This document shows, piece by piece, positions 27,767 to 36,129 of a stretch of 64,000 nucleotides of DNA (its first letter is position 1; each line of letters begins with the position of its first letter). The position numbers were made by a program, and so were the translations under genes. Source of the DNA: Pseudomonadota bacterium (GTDB taxonomy: Bacteria > Myxococcota_A > Polyangia > Polyangiales > Polyangiaceae); NCBI GenBank assembly GCA_023423895.1, contig JAFAER010000058.1, positions 20,184-84,183 of the forward strand. The letters run 5' to 3'. The notes under the pieces were generated by a model. It saw only the letters and a program-made list of their open reading frames with translations, searched no databases and had not been told where the DNA came from.

Positions 27767-28808
27767 GCTCTGCGCCGCGGCCTTGATCACGGCCACCGTG
27801 TCCGGCTGCTTCGTCGCTCGCGCCGGCGTGCGCGCTGCCGGAGCGTTCTTCTCGAGCCCGCGCGAGGTCACCACCACACGACATCCGGTCACGAAGGACG
27901 CGCGCCTCGCGGTCGTCTGGATCGGCCACGCCTCGACGCTCATCCAGCTCGACGACAAGGTCGTGCTCACCGACCCGGTGTTCACGAGCACCGTCGGCCA
28001 GTTCTCGAAGCGGCTCGTCGCACCCGGGCTGGATCCGAAGGACCTCCCGCCCGTCGATGCGGTGGTCATCTCGCATCTGCACTTCGATCACTTGTCGCTC
28101 GGCAGCCTCGACATGATCGAGCCGAAGGTGCGCTCGTTGCTCCTTCCGAGCGGCGGGACGGCCTACCTCGCCGACTCGTTCTCGTTTCCTGCGTACGAGC
28201 TGCGGACGTGGCAGGTCTGGGAGAAGGACGGACTTCGCATCACCGCGGTGCCGGTCGATCACGTGGGCTGGCGCTACGGGGCCGACGAAGCCTGGATGAC
28301 GCACTCGTTCACCGGCTACGTCATCGAGTACCACGGGTTGAAGGTCTACTTCGGCGGCGACTCCGCTTACGACCAGAAGATGTTCGTCGAGACGGCGCAG
28401 CGCTTCCCGAACCTCGACCTCGCGCTCATTCCGATCGCGCCGATCGAGCCGCGCAGCGTGATGCGCCGGTATCACATGGATCCACGCGAGGCGGTGCAAG
28501 CCTTCGTCGATCTCGACGCCGCGCGAATGGTGCCGATCCACTACGGCACGTTCATCAACTCGACGGACGCTCCAGGCGACGCCCTTCGCGAGCTCGACGC
28601 TGCGAAGAAGTCGACCAACCTCGGACCGCGCATCGTCGCGCCGCTCGCGATCGGCGAACGGCGCGTCTTCGTGAAGGTGGGCGAGCCGCAGGAGCTTCCG
28701 GCGCAGCCGAGCTTCCCGCCGCCGACTCCGGCAGGTCAGGCGCCGGCGAGCCCAGCTTCGACGACGTCACCAACCCCGAGCATCCCGGACGACGACAGCT
28801 TCGAGTGA
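27732..28808 (+). CDS. Metallo-beta-lactamase-fold lipoprotein (NAPE-PLD/UlaG-like)
   Basis: 358 residues. N-terminal lipoprotein signal with Cys at ATVSGC (about residue 22). The fold carries VVWIGHASTLIQLDDKVVLTDPVF, the metal motif SHLHFDHLS, PVDHVGWR, YFGGDSAYDQ and PIHYGTF. These blocks match the MBL branch that includes N-acyl-phosphatidylethanolamine phospholipase D and UlaG-type lactonases, so a lipid or ester hydrolase at the envelope is likely. The C-terminal 35 residues are Pro/Ser-rich. ATG 27732 overlaps the previous gene; the longer frame lacks a signal. Confidence 0.88.
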   Translation: MLGGALRRRLAELCAAALITATVSGCFVARAGVRAAGAFFSSPREVTTTRHPVTKDARLAVVWIGHASTLIQLDDKVVLTDPVFTSTVGQFSKRLVAPGLDPKDLPPVDAVVISHLHFDHLSLGSLDMIEPKVRSLLLPSGGTAYLADSFSFPAYELRTWQVWEKDGLRITAVPVDHVGWRYGADEAWMTHSFTGYVIEYHGLKVYFGGDSAYDQKMFVETAQRFPNLDLALIPIAPIEPRSVMRRYHMDPREAVQAFVDLDAARMVPIHYGTFINSTDAPGDALRELDAAKKSTNLGPRIVAPLAIGERRVFVKVGEPQELPAQPSFPPPTPAGQAPASPASTTSPTPSIPDDDSFE

Positions 28809-29012
28809 GGCTGTCGTGTTCCGTTGTGCCTCGCCGGTAGAGACGGCGCGCAGGGGCTGGCGGCGCGAGTTGCGGACTTGTGACTTGAGCGATCGCGCAA
28901 GGCCGCGTCTACTTTCGCGTGCGCACCGCGGAACGAGCGGCTTTTGCCGCTTGGTCCTCGCCCGGATCATCCCGACCGAGTGGCATCCGTTCTGCAGCGC
29001 TCTACGAATGGC

Positions 29013-29789
29013 ATGAGTAAAAAGAGCAAAAAGCAGCGGGCCAAAGATCGAAAGGTTCAGGTACGCCGCGAGTCGGGCATCGTGCTGCGCGCCGTCACCC
29101 CGCCCGCCAAGGAGGGGAAGCTGCTCGTGCTCGAGCCGAAGGGCGCGGCCCCCGCGCCTGCCGTGGTCGAAGCCCCGGAGCCGCCGCCGGCGACGACGAG
29201 CGCGCCGGCCGAACCGGTGCCCGAGCCGCCCGCGCCTGCCGCGACGCCGACGGCCGAGCGTGCCTCTGAATCGCCCGCAGCTGCCCCGACGCCGACGGCC
29301 GAGCGCGCCGGTGAATCGGCCCCGCCAGCGGCCGCAGCGGCGCCGGAGCCGCGCGAGGCCGAGCCTCCGAAGCTGCAGCATGCTCCGTCGGCGCCGCGCG
29401 AGGCCGAGCCCTCGAAGCTGCAACAGGCTCCGTCGGCCCCGGTCGAGGAGCATCGCGCATCGCGGCGCGTCTCGCTCGAGGTCGACATCCATCTGTCGAG
29501 CGATTCGCACTTCTTCGCGGGGCTCTCGGGCGACATCTCCGAGGGGGGCCTCTTCGTCTCGACGTACCGGCCGCTCGCGGTCGGGACGCCGGTCGACCTC
29601 GAGTTCTCTTTGCCCGGCGGCGACCATACGGTGCAGGCGAAGGGCGAGGTCCGCTGGATCCGCGAGCACTCGGCCGTGCAGTCGCGCGGAGTCGGGATCG
29701 CGTTCGACGAGCTCTCCGACGAGGACCGCGACGAGATCCACGCGTTCTGTGCCGCGCGCCCGCCGCTCTACTACGAAGACGTGGGCTGA
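29013..29789 (+). CDS. PilZ-domain protein with long Ala/Pro/Glu linker
   Basis: 258 residues: a short Lys-rich start (MSKKSKKQRAKDRK), a low-complexity linker of about 100 residues with internal repeats (TPTAERASES/TPTAERAGES and two PREAEP-KLQ-APSAP units), and a PilZ domain (about 150-255) with RRVSLEVD and DISEGGLFVST, the RxxxR-like and D/NxSxxG c-di-GMP-binding blocks. It probably works as a c-di-GMP effector in motility or polysaccharide control; the first Arg motif is shorter than the classical form, so binding is not certain. The stop is one base from the convergent ybaK stop. Confidence 0.88.
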   Translation: MSKKSKKQRAKDRKVQVRRESGIVLRAVTPPAKEGKLLVLEPKGAAPAPAVVEAPEPPPATTSAPAEPVPEPPAPAATPTAERASESPAAAPTPTAERAGESAPPAAAAAPEPREAEPPKLQHAPSAPREAEPSKLQQAPSAPVEEHRASRRVSLEVDIHLSSDSHFFAGLSGDISEGGLFVSTYRPLAVGTPVDLEFSLPGGDHTVQAKGEVRWIREHSAVQSRGVGIAFDELSDEDRDEIHAFCAARPPLYYEDVG

Positions 29790-29790
29790 C

Positions 29791-30282
29791 TCACTTGTCG
29801 AGCGCGACGTCCACCGGCGCCGCCTTCGATACGCGGACGAGCTCTTTGGGGTCGATGCCCACGAGGAAGCCTCGACGACCACCGTTGATGTAGATGCGCT
29901 CGAGGTCGAGAACAGAGCGCTCGACGTAGATCGGCATCGGCTTGCGCAGTCCGAACGGGCTCGTCCCGCCGACCTGGTAGCCCGAGTGGCGCTGGGCGAC
30001 GTCGGGGGAGCACGGCTCGACGCGCTTCTTGCCGATCTGGCGAGCGAGGTTCTTCGTCGAGACCTCGCGATCGCCGTGCATGAGGACGACGAGCGGCTTC
30101 TTCTCGTCGTCCTCCATCACGAGGGTCTTGATGACGGCGTGCTCGGGGACGCCTAGCTTCTCGGACGACACACGCGTTCCGCCGCGCTCCTCGTACTCGT
30201 ACGGGTGCTCGGTGAACGCGACGGCATGTTTCTTCAGGAACGCCGTCGCCGGCGTCTCCGACACGTGGCTGGCCTTCGCCAT
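29791..30282 (-). CDS. ybaK: Cys-tRNA(Pro) deacylase (YbaK/EbsC family)
   Basis: 163 residues from ATG 30282 (MAKASHVSETPATAFL). The YbaK fold hydrolyses Cys-tRNA(Pro) made in error by ProRS. Blocks visible: HPYEYEERGGTRVSSEKLGV, VIKTLVMEDD, KNLARQIGKKRVEPCSPDVA, SGYQVGGTSPFGLRKPMPIYVE and the closing INGGRRGFLVGIDPKELV. Length and all blocks match E. coli YbaK. Separated by 48 bases from the dynamin-like gene on the same strand. Confidence 0.94.
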   Translation of the reverse strand: MAKASHVSETPATAFLKKHAVAFTEHPYEYEERGGTRVSSEKLGVPEHAVIKTLVMEDDEKKPLVVLMHGDREVSTKNLARQIGKKRVEPCSPDVAQRHSGYQVGGTSPFGLRKPMPIYVERSVLDLERIYINGGRRGFLVGIDPKELVRVSKAAPVDVALDK

Positions 30283-30330
30283 GCCGCGCATCCTAACGAC
30301 GGCGCGGCATTGCACCAGCCGGATCGGCCG

Positions 30331-32127
30331 TCAGTCCGTCGCCGCCAGCTCTGTCTGGCTGTCCGCCACGCGGACCTTGTCCTTCGGCGACCAGATCTGC
30401 GCGCGGAGATCGGTCACGCGCTTCTTTGCCTTGTCGAGCCGCTCGTCCTGCGCCTCGACCTCGGCCTTCGCCTTGGCGTCGTCGTGGTCCGCCTTCGCGC
30501 GCGCGTCGCGCGAAGCGTTGAGGACCTCGAGCACCTCACGATAGAGCTCTTCGCCGGCGGTCACGACCCAGGCGTCGAGCTTCTTGGCGAAGTCCTCGAT
30601 CATCTCGTCGATCTTGGGACCGACCTGCTTGGCGGCCTGGCGGAGCACCTCGGGCGCCTGCTCGACCGCGCGCTTCTTGTACTCCGCGTCGATGCGGTCG
30701 CGCAGGACGAGCGCCATGATCGGCGCGGCGATCGTGAGAAGGCCGCCGACCATCACGTTCACGAACATCATGCCGAGGCCGAGCACGAGGACGGCCGCGA
30801 TGCCCGCGTCGTAGCGGAACGTGTCGACCTGGATGTCGAGCTTCTTCACGTCACCGCCGAGCGCCTCGCCGACGCGCTTGGTCGCGTCGTGCGCGTCTTC
30901 CTTGATGAGCGCGATCGTCTTCTCCGCGAGCTCTTCGAGCTTGTGCGCGATCTCCTTCGACTCCGCCTCCGCCCACTGGCGGAACGTGTCCTCGAGGAAG
31001 GCGGGGAGGAACTTGCGGAGGTCGTCCTGCTTGGCCGACTCGATGACGTTCGGGAGCTGACGGATGGTGTCCTCGACGAAGCGCTCGAGGTCCTTCTGTG
31101 CGCCGACCTTGATGCCGCTGATCTCCTCGCGGATCTTCATGCGGCGCTGCTCGATCGTCCCTGCAGTGCCCTTGAGGTCTTCCTCGAGCGTCTTGATGCG
31201 CCGCTCGAGCTCCTCGGTCTTCATGCTGAGCGAGCGGCGGCGTGCATCGACGCCCTTGGACAGCAGGTTGCCGACGTTGACGCCTTCGCCGAGCGCGTTG
31301 TCGAGCAAGATGCGCCCGCGCTCTTCGGCGAGGAACGTCGTGAGGTGCGCGAGGAGCTCCGGCATCCCGGATTTGTCCATCCCGCCGCCTTGCAACGCCG
31401 TCTCCGCGCTGATCGGGAAGACGACCGGGTCCTTCACGAGGTTCGCGAGCTGCGTGCGCGCGTACGCGAGCGCCTCTTTCTTCTCGTCCTCGTTCAGGAT
31501 GTCCCACTTCGTGATGACGAAGACGATCTTGTCGCGCGATGCCTTGAGGAGCTTGTCGTTCAGGAACTGACGCTCGCTCTCCTTCAGGATCTGTCCGGCG
31601 TCGAGGAGGAAGAGGACCGCGTCGGCGCGCGGGATGTAGCTGTACGTGATGTCCGCGCGCTGGAGCGACAGGTCGTTCACGCCTGGCGTGTCGACGAGGA
31701 GAATGCGCTCCTCGAGGAGCTTTGCGGGATAGCCCACCTCCAGGTAGTCGATTTCGTCCGGGCTCTTGCCGCCGCCGACGGCGAAGCGGCGCGCCTCTTC
31801 GAACGCGATGCTCTCGCGATGGCCGGACTGGAAGACGACCGTGGCCTCGGGCCGCTCGGCGTACTTGAGATGGTGGATCGCCGCGGTCGTCGGCGTCACG
31901 CCGACGGGCAGCACGTTCTCACCGAGGAGGGCGTTCACGAAGGTCGATTTGCCGTGATTGAACTCGCCGACGACGACGAGGTGGAAGCGATCTTCCTCGA
32001 GCTTCTTCACGAGCTCGCGATCGAGACGCTCCTTCAGGCTCTTCGCGCCGAGGCTCGTGGCGATCTCGCCGAGCTCCTGGAGGGCGACGGTCACGTCGTG
32101 CTTTCGTTCACGGAATCCTTCGAGCAT
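30331..32127 (-). CDS. Dynamin-like large GTPase
   Basis: 598 residues. GTPase domain at the N-terminus: P loop GEFNHGKSTFVNALLG (54-69), switch-I Thr in TPTTAAIHHLKY, DTPGVND (147-152) and TKWDIL. The rest is helical with coiled-coil segments (about 290-350) and a hydrophobic pair of segments (AGIAAVLVLGLGMMFVNVMVGG and LLTIAAPIMALVL, about 425-465), as in bacterial dynamin-like proteins that insert into and remodel membranes. Roles known for relatives include membrane repair, fission or vesicle formation. The M48 protease gene lies upstream on the same strand, separated by a repeat/hairpin region. Confidence 0.93.
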   Translation of the reverse strand: MLEGFRERKHDVTVALQELGEIATSLGAKSLKERLDRELVKKLEEDRFHLVVVGEFNHGKSTFVNALLGENVLPVGVTPTTAAIHHLKYAERPEATVVFQSGHRESIAFEEARRFAVGGGKSPDEIDYLEVGYPAKLLEERILLVDTPGVNDLSLQRADITYSYIPRADAVLFLLDAGQILKESERQFLNDKLLKASRDKIVFVITKWDILNEDEKKEALAYARTQLANLVKDPVVFPISAETALQGGGMDKSGMPELLAHLTTFLAEERGRILLDNALGEGVNVGNLLSKGVDARRRSLSMKTEELERRIKTLEEDLKGTAGTIEQRRMKIREEISGIKVGAQKDLERFVEDTIRQLPNVIESAKQDDLRKFLPAFLEDTFRQWAEAESKEIAHKLEELAEKTIALIKEDAHDATKRVGEALGGDVKKLDIQVDTFRYDAGIAAVLVLGLGMMFVNVMVGGLLTIAAPIMALVLRDRIDAEYKKRAVEQAPEVLRQAAKQVGPKIDEMIEDFAKKLDAWVVTAGEELYREVLEVLNASRDARAKADHDDAKAKAEVEAQDERLDKAKKRVTDLRAQIWSPKDKVRVADSQTELAATD

Positions 32128-32188
32128 GGGTCTTTCCTCTTACGGACGTGACACGGGGACGATCCCCGAGAGAGCTACTTCTCTTCTT

Positions 32189-32278
32189 TCGTCTTCCCTG
32201 AAGCCTGAGGCCTGCCCGCGAAGCGGGCTCTCGTCTTCCCTGAGGCCTGAGGCCTGAGGACTCGCGGCGGAGCCGCGA
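32189..32278. repeat. Two tandem units of direct repeat plus GNA-loop hairpin
   Basis: A 25-base sequence starting TCGTCTTCCCTGA occurs at 32189-32214 and 32231-32256 with one mismatch. Each copy is followed by a perfect hairpin with a three-base loop: GCCCGC-GAA-GCGGGC (32214-32228) and TCGCGGC-GGA-GCCGCGA (32262-32278). The second hairpin ends one base before the M48 stop codon. On the minus strand these lie between the protease and dynamin genes and could attenuate or stabilise the transcript; they may also be a dispersed repeat family. Confidence 0.6.
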
Positions 32279-33175
32279 TCACGCCTCGCCCTTCAAGAGC
32301 GCCTTCACTCGATCATCGACCTCGGTCATCGAGAGGCCGCTGGCGGGCGAGACATTGGCCGTCTTCTTGTAGAGCTCGCTCTGCGCGAACACGCGCATGG
32401 CCAGCACGCGCTTCGGGAGGAAGGGGTGCGTCGCGAGCGCCTCCATGTACCGGCCCACGGACTCCTTCGCCTCCTCGTACTGCTCGAGGAACGCGTCGAG
32501 GTTGAACTCGTCGTACAGCTTGCGAGAGCCGAGAACCAGCTTCGTCAACGCGCGCGCGGCGACCTGCTCGTTCTTCGAGCACAACATTCCCGCGCGGTCG
32601 CACGTGATCTCCGCGCGACGCGACAGCTCGTTCAGCGGGATCATCGCGGGATAGACGATCCAGGGGATGAACGCCGCCGCGATGGTCTTCAGGTAGTGGA
32701 GGGTCGTCAGGTAGACGACGTGCGAGTTGTGGATGTGTCCGCACTCGTGACCGATGACGGTCCGGAGCTCCTCGTCCGAGTAGTGGTCGACGAGGGCGGA
32801 GTGCACGAGGATGAACGACTCCTCGTCGGTGCCGAACGTGCCCGCGTTCAGGTGCGGGTTGTTGACGATGTAGACCTGAGGAACGCTGATGCCGAGCTGC
32901 TCCGAGCACTCGCGCGTGATGCCCTGGATGCGCGGGAACTGGCGCTCGCTGACCTTCACCGCGCTGCCGAGCAGCTGGCCGCGCCAGACCTGCTTCCAGA
33001 GGCGAACGGTGCTCGCGACGGCGAGCTGGATGGGGCGCGCAGACTCGACGGTCGCTCGGGACTGACGGTCGAGCACGAACGAGTAGTCGTGCTCTCCCGT
33101 GGAAGCGCCTCCTGCGCGCTCGGCCCTCTTCCGTGTCACGTACGCGTTGAAGTCGAGCGCCGGAGCGTCAGCCAT
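32279..33175 (-). CDS. M48-family (HtpX/Ste24-like) metalloprotease
   Basis: 298 residues. Zinc motif HECGH (His143, Glu144, His147) and the third ligand Glu189 in RRAEITCDRAG. Preceding features fit the family: VPQVYIVNNPHLNAGTFGT and FILVHSALVDHYSDEELRTVIG. A hydrophobic segment (about 160-182) may associate with the membrane, but there are fewer helices than in HtpX, so it may be peripheral. A role in membrane-protein quality control is possible by homology. ATG at 33175; a terminator upstream separates it from the next minus-strand gene. Confidence 0.92.
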   Translation of the reverse strand: MADAPALDFNAYVTRKRAERAGGASTGEHDYSFVLDRQSRATVESARPIQLAVASTVRLWKQVWRGQLLGSAVKVSERQFPRIQGITRECSEQLGISVPQVYIVNNPHLNAGTFGTDEESFILVHSALVDHYSDEELRTVIGHECGHIHNSHVVYLTTLHYLKTIAAAFIPWIVYPAMIPLNELSRRAEITCDRAGMLCSKNEQVAARALTKLVLGSRKLYDEFNLDAFLEQYEEAKESVGRYMEALATHPFLPKRVLAMRVFAQSELYKKTANVSPASGLSMTEVDDRVKALLKGEA

Positions 33176-33738
33176 CGTCTACCTCTTTCCGGGACAGCCT
33201 AAGCGCGGCGGGGTGCCTGCGCAACGTCGAGGCCAGCAAGAAACCTCCGTCTCCGGAACGTGATCGCCCGGGATTACCGGGACAAAATAGAGATGGCTCC
33301 CCGCCGCGAGGTGCGTCGGGGAGCCGCCACAGCTTTCACATGGTCGGTCGATCGAGATTCGGCGTGCGCGTACCTCCTGGCAATACGGGGGCGGGGCTTC
33401 GGGTTGGGGGAGGGGACAGATGCGGGAGCGGGGAGAAGAGTTGGCGAAGGCGAGCTCTGCCGCGCCGCACACGACTTCGTGGTCTCACGCGCCAGAAGTG
33501 GCGAGGCCGATGGGCTCGCGGGGGAACGAGCTGGCCTCACGACCTCCGAGGGCGTCGGGTGCGGTCTTCCGAGACGACGAGCCGGTCCGGGGATGCGGCG
33601 GACCGCCTGCGTCGTCTCTGGCATCGCTGCCTTCGTCCACAGGTACACGTGGGCGGCGGCTTCTCTTCCCGGGCGCCGATCATTCTCTCGCGCCGGTGCG
33701 GGAGCCGCTTCGGCGCCGATGTCAGCGAGCGTGGGCCG
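33176..33738. other. Gene-poor stretch between two minus-strand genes
   Basis: About 560 bases. The frames crossing it (for example 33274-33648 minus) are Pro/Ser/Arg-rich and run through a strong terminator, so I do not accept them. The part nearest 33175 should hold the M48 protease promoter. The 400 bases between the stop at 33739 and the terminator would be a long 3' untranslated region, or hold a small RNA or decayed gene; nothing is recognisable. Confidence 0.4.
33280..33325 (-). terminator. Rho-independent terminator, minus strand
   Basis: GGCTCCCCG (minus-strand 33325-33317) pairs with CGGGGAGCC (33303-33295), a perfect nine-pair stem, followed on the minus strand by ATCTCTATTTTG. 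It ends transcripts coming from the 34776 gene before the M48 protease gene. Confidence 0.7.
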
Positions 33739-34776
33739 TCATTCTTGTCGAGCGCCGCCGACCACGAAGCGAGGCTCGACGGGGCGGGCTTCGAAGACGC
33801 CGGTGGCGAGGAGCGCCATCGTCGTTGCCGTCGCCGCGCCGATGCCGGCCAGCGTCCACGTTGCCCACGACGGCCAGCCGGCGAGCTTCCCGTGCGGCTG
33901 CGGCGGCCCGTACGTCGGCAGGCGCTCGACTCTCCATTCGAGGAGGGGCCCGCATCGGTCACGCTCGCACCGCGCCACGAGCACGCTCCCACGTTTGTCG
34001 CCAGGCGCCGCGGCGATCCAGCGCGGGCATGCGACGCCGCTCGCGTGCACCCGGCCATCACGACGGTGCACGTCGGCGAAGCGATCGCGTCCACACCCGC
34101 CCGCTTCGCCGAGCGCCACGCGCGTCGTCGGTTCTTGTCCCGCGATCGCCACCCACGAGGCGAACACGACCTGGCTGTCGTGCGTCGCGACCAGCTGATG
34201 CTCCGCGGGAGCGATCTCGACGCGGTACACGGTCCCTCGAGCGTCTTTCTCTCCGCGACCGAGCGGCACCCCGTCGAGCCGAAGCGAGAGGCCCGGATCC
34301 GGCTCGCCCTGGACGATGATCGTCGCCTTGACGAGAGGCCGTGAGGGAAAGCTCGTCTCGCCGACGCCTGGAACCCTGCCGCCGTCGAGGGCGTTTGCGT
34401 TCTCCCAGGCGATGCGGGCGCGGAGGTCGTCGCGTGGCTCGACGCGTAGCCAACGGGCCGACCACGTCCGCTCGACCTCGGCGCGGAGCCATGCGGCTTG
34501 AGGAAGCTCGGGATGTTCGCGAAGAAGCGTCTCCACACGGGCGAGCGCTCGTTCGGCGGCGTCGGCGTCGGTCGCGCTGATGGCCTCTCGGGCGCGTTCG
34601 AGCTCGCGTTCGGCACGGTCACCGAGGCCCGGGTCGATCGTGATCGCCGGCACGCTGTCTTCGAGCACGCCGAGACGGACGCCACGCGTGCGCGCCCACT
34701 CGCCGAGGGCGCGGACCGCATCGTCGCGGGCCTCTCCTTCGTCGAGCCAGACGACCGGCGGCGCCTCTTCGCTCAT
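33739..34776 (-). CDS. Tail-anchored protein of unknown function
   Basis: 345 residues. Residues 1-110 are helical and charged (RAERELERAREAISATDADAAERALARVETLLREHPELPQAAW), resembling a short TPR-like pair. Then comes a strand-rich domain (LVKATIIVQGEPDPGLSLRLDGVPLG, PEGA-like in pattern) with a Cys-containing part (EAGGCGRDRF, VACPRW, RCERDRCG). One membrane helix lies near the C-terminus (ASWATWTLAGIGAATATTMALLATGVF). The start lies four bases after the PrxQ-like stop, so the two are co-transcribed. No function assigned. Confidence 0.72.
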   Translation of the reverse strand: MSEEAPPVVWLDEGEARDDAVRALGEWARTRGVRLGVLEDSVPAITIDPGLGDRAERELERAREAISATDADAAERALARVETLLREHPELPQAAWLRAEVERTWSARWLRVEPRDDLRARIAWENANALDGGRVPGVGETSFPSRPLVKATIIVQGEPDPGLSLRLDGVPLGRGEKDARGTVYRVEIAPAEHQLVATHDSQVVFASWVAIAGQEPTTRVALGEAGGCGRDRFADVHRRDGRVHASGVACPRWIAAAPGDKRGSVLVARCERDRCGPLLEWRVERLPTYGPPQPHGKLAGWPSWATWTLAGIGAATATTMALLATGVFEARPVEPRFVVGGARQE

Positions 34777-34780
34777 CCCG

Positions 34781-35386
34781 TCACTTCTTCGTGCGGGCAG
34801 CCCCGGCGCGCGTCGCTCGTTTCGGCGCCGCCGCCTTCTTCACCACTTGGTTCGCGACGCGCGCGACGCGACCGACTGTTGCCGACGCCTTCTTCGCGGC
34901 CGGCTTCGGCTTTGCCGAGGGCGCACCCGACAGGTCGCCGAGCGCATTCAGCACGGCGTCGGCGTGGCCATCGACCTTCACGTTGGGAAAGGCACGGGCG
35001 ATTTTTCCGTCCTTCACGATGAACGTCGAGCGGAGGACGCCTTCGATCTTCTTGCCGTACATCGTCTTCTCGCCCCACGCGCCGTAGGCCTTGTGCACGG
35101 ACAGGTCCGGGTCGGAGAGGAGTGTGATGCCGAGCTTGCACTTCTCGCGGAAGGACTGGTGGCTCTTCAGCGAGTCGCGCGAGACGCCGACCACGGCGCC
35201 GCCCGCCTTCTCGATGGCGCGGCGGGCCTCCGTGAATGCTTGAGCCTCACGGGTGCAGCCCGGCGTGTTGTCGCGTGGGTAGAAGTAGAGGACCAGCGCC
35301 TTGCCGGCGAAGTCACGGAGCGAGACCTTGCCGCCTTCATCGCTGGCAAGATCGAACGAGGGAGCCTTGTCGCCTTCCTTGAGCAC
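34781..35386 (-). CDS. bcp: Peroxiredoxin Q/BCP with a Lys/Ala-rich C-terminal tail
   Basis: 201 residues from GTG 35386 (LKEGDKAPSFDL), the usual BCP start. The thioredoxin-fold core reduces H2O2 and organic hydroperoxides: peroxidatic Cys44 in YPRDNTPGCTREAQAF. The resolving Cys normally five residues later is Gln/Ala here, so it may be a 1-Cys form or use Cys in EKCKLG. Residues about 155-201 are a basic tail (KPKPAAKKASATVG, VVKKAAAPKRATRAGAARTKK-like composition) resembling histone H1 tails; most BCPs lack it. It could bind DNA or another polyanion. The next gene begins divergently 14 bases away. Confidence 0.9.
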   Translation of the reverse strand: MLKEGDKAPSFDLASDEGGKVSLRDFAGKALVLYFYPRDNTPGCTREAQAFTEARRAIEKAGGAVVGVSRDSLKSHQSFREKCKLGITLLSDPDLSVHKAYGAWGEKTMYGKKIEGVLRSTFIVKDGKIARAFPNVKVDGHADAVLNALGDLSGAPSAKPKPAAKKASATVGRVARVANQVVKKAAAPKRATRAGAARTKK

Positions 35387-35400
35387 GGGCCCATGATACG

Positions 35401-36129
35401 ATGGGTTTCGTCTTGCAGCTGAATTTCGCCGCACGGGAAGTCGCGATAAAGCTCGTTTACTACGGGCCTGCGCTGAGCGGGAAGACGACGAACCTGAAGG
35501 CGCTCCACGAGCTGACCCGCGCGGACAGCCGTGGACGCCTCATGACCCTCGAGACGAAGGACGACCGAACGCTGTTCTTCGACATGCTCCCGCTCGTGTT
35601 CAAGGCGGACACGGAGGGCGGCGCGATGAACCTGCGGGTCAAGGTCTTCACCGTCCCAGGCCAGGTCGTTCACGCCTCCACGCGCCGCCTCGTCCTCCAA
35701 GGGGCCGACGCCGTCGCGTTCATCGCCGATTCGCAGGTCTCGGAGACGGAGAACAACGGGGCGTCGTTCCTCGACCTGCGCAGCAACCTGAAAGAGCTCG
35801 GGCGTTCGATGCGCGACGTCCCGCTCGTCATCCAGTTCAACAAGCGAGACCTCCCGAACATCCGGACGGACGCGGAGATCGACGAGCTCGCACGGCGAGG
35901 CAAGGAGCCGGTGTTCAAGGCGTCTGCCGTTCATGGGCAGGGGGTCATCGAGTCCTTCTTCGGCCTGCTCGACCGCGCGTGGCGCAAGCTCGACGCCGAG
36001 CACGACCTCTCGCACAAGCTGGCGATCAGACCCGACGAGTTCCTCGCGAAGGCCGCCGCGAGCCTCGGTTACGAGGGAAGGGCGCGAGAGCTCAGCGAAG
36101 CTCACGTTGGTGGAAGGAGGGGCCGATGA
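35401..36129 (+). CDS. MglA-like small Ras-type GTPase
   Basis: 242 residues. G1 motif GPALSGKTTNL (23-32, Lys28), switch segment with TVPGQ (84-88) in place of the eukaryotic DxxGQ, and NKRD (147-150) for guanine specificity. These features match the MglA group of prokaryotic GTPases, which control polarity of motility in Myxococcus. The C-terminal 45 residues extend beyond the usual MglA fold. It is coupled (ATGA) to a PocR-domain histidine kinase gene, so GTPase and kinase probably work together. Its ATG is only 14 bases from the divergent bcp GTG, so the promoters must overlap the opposing coding sequences. Confidence 0.92.
   Translation: MGFVLQLNFAAREVAIKLVYYGPALSGKTTNLKALHELTRADSRGRLMTLETKDDRTLFFDMLPLVFKADTEGGAMNLRVKVFTVPGQVVHASTRRLVLQGADAVAFIADSQVSETENNGASFLDLRSNLKELGRSMRDVPLVIQFNKRDLPNIRTDAEIDELARRGKEPVFKASAVHGQGVIESFFGLLDRAWRKLDAEHDLSHKLAIRPDEFLAKAAASLGYEGRARELSEAHVGGRRGR

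Noticed and set aside
28981..28996. Sigma-54-like site TGGCATCCGTTCTGCA before the PilZ gene
   Set aside because: GG-N10-GC spacing fits, but the predicted transcript start would be only a few bases from the ATG and two positions differ from consensus.
30205..32151. Plus-strand frame opposite the dynamin-like gene
   Set aside because: Antisense shadow with Leu/Arg/Asp-rich repetitive composition.
33274..33648. Minus-strand 124-codon frame in a gene-poor stretch
   Set aside because: Pro/Ser/Arg composition of a shadow frame and it runs through a strong terminator.
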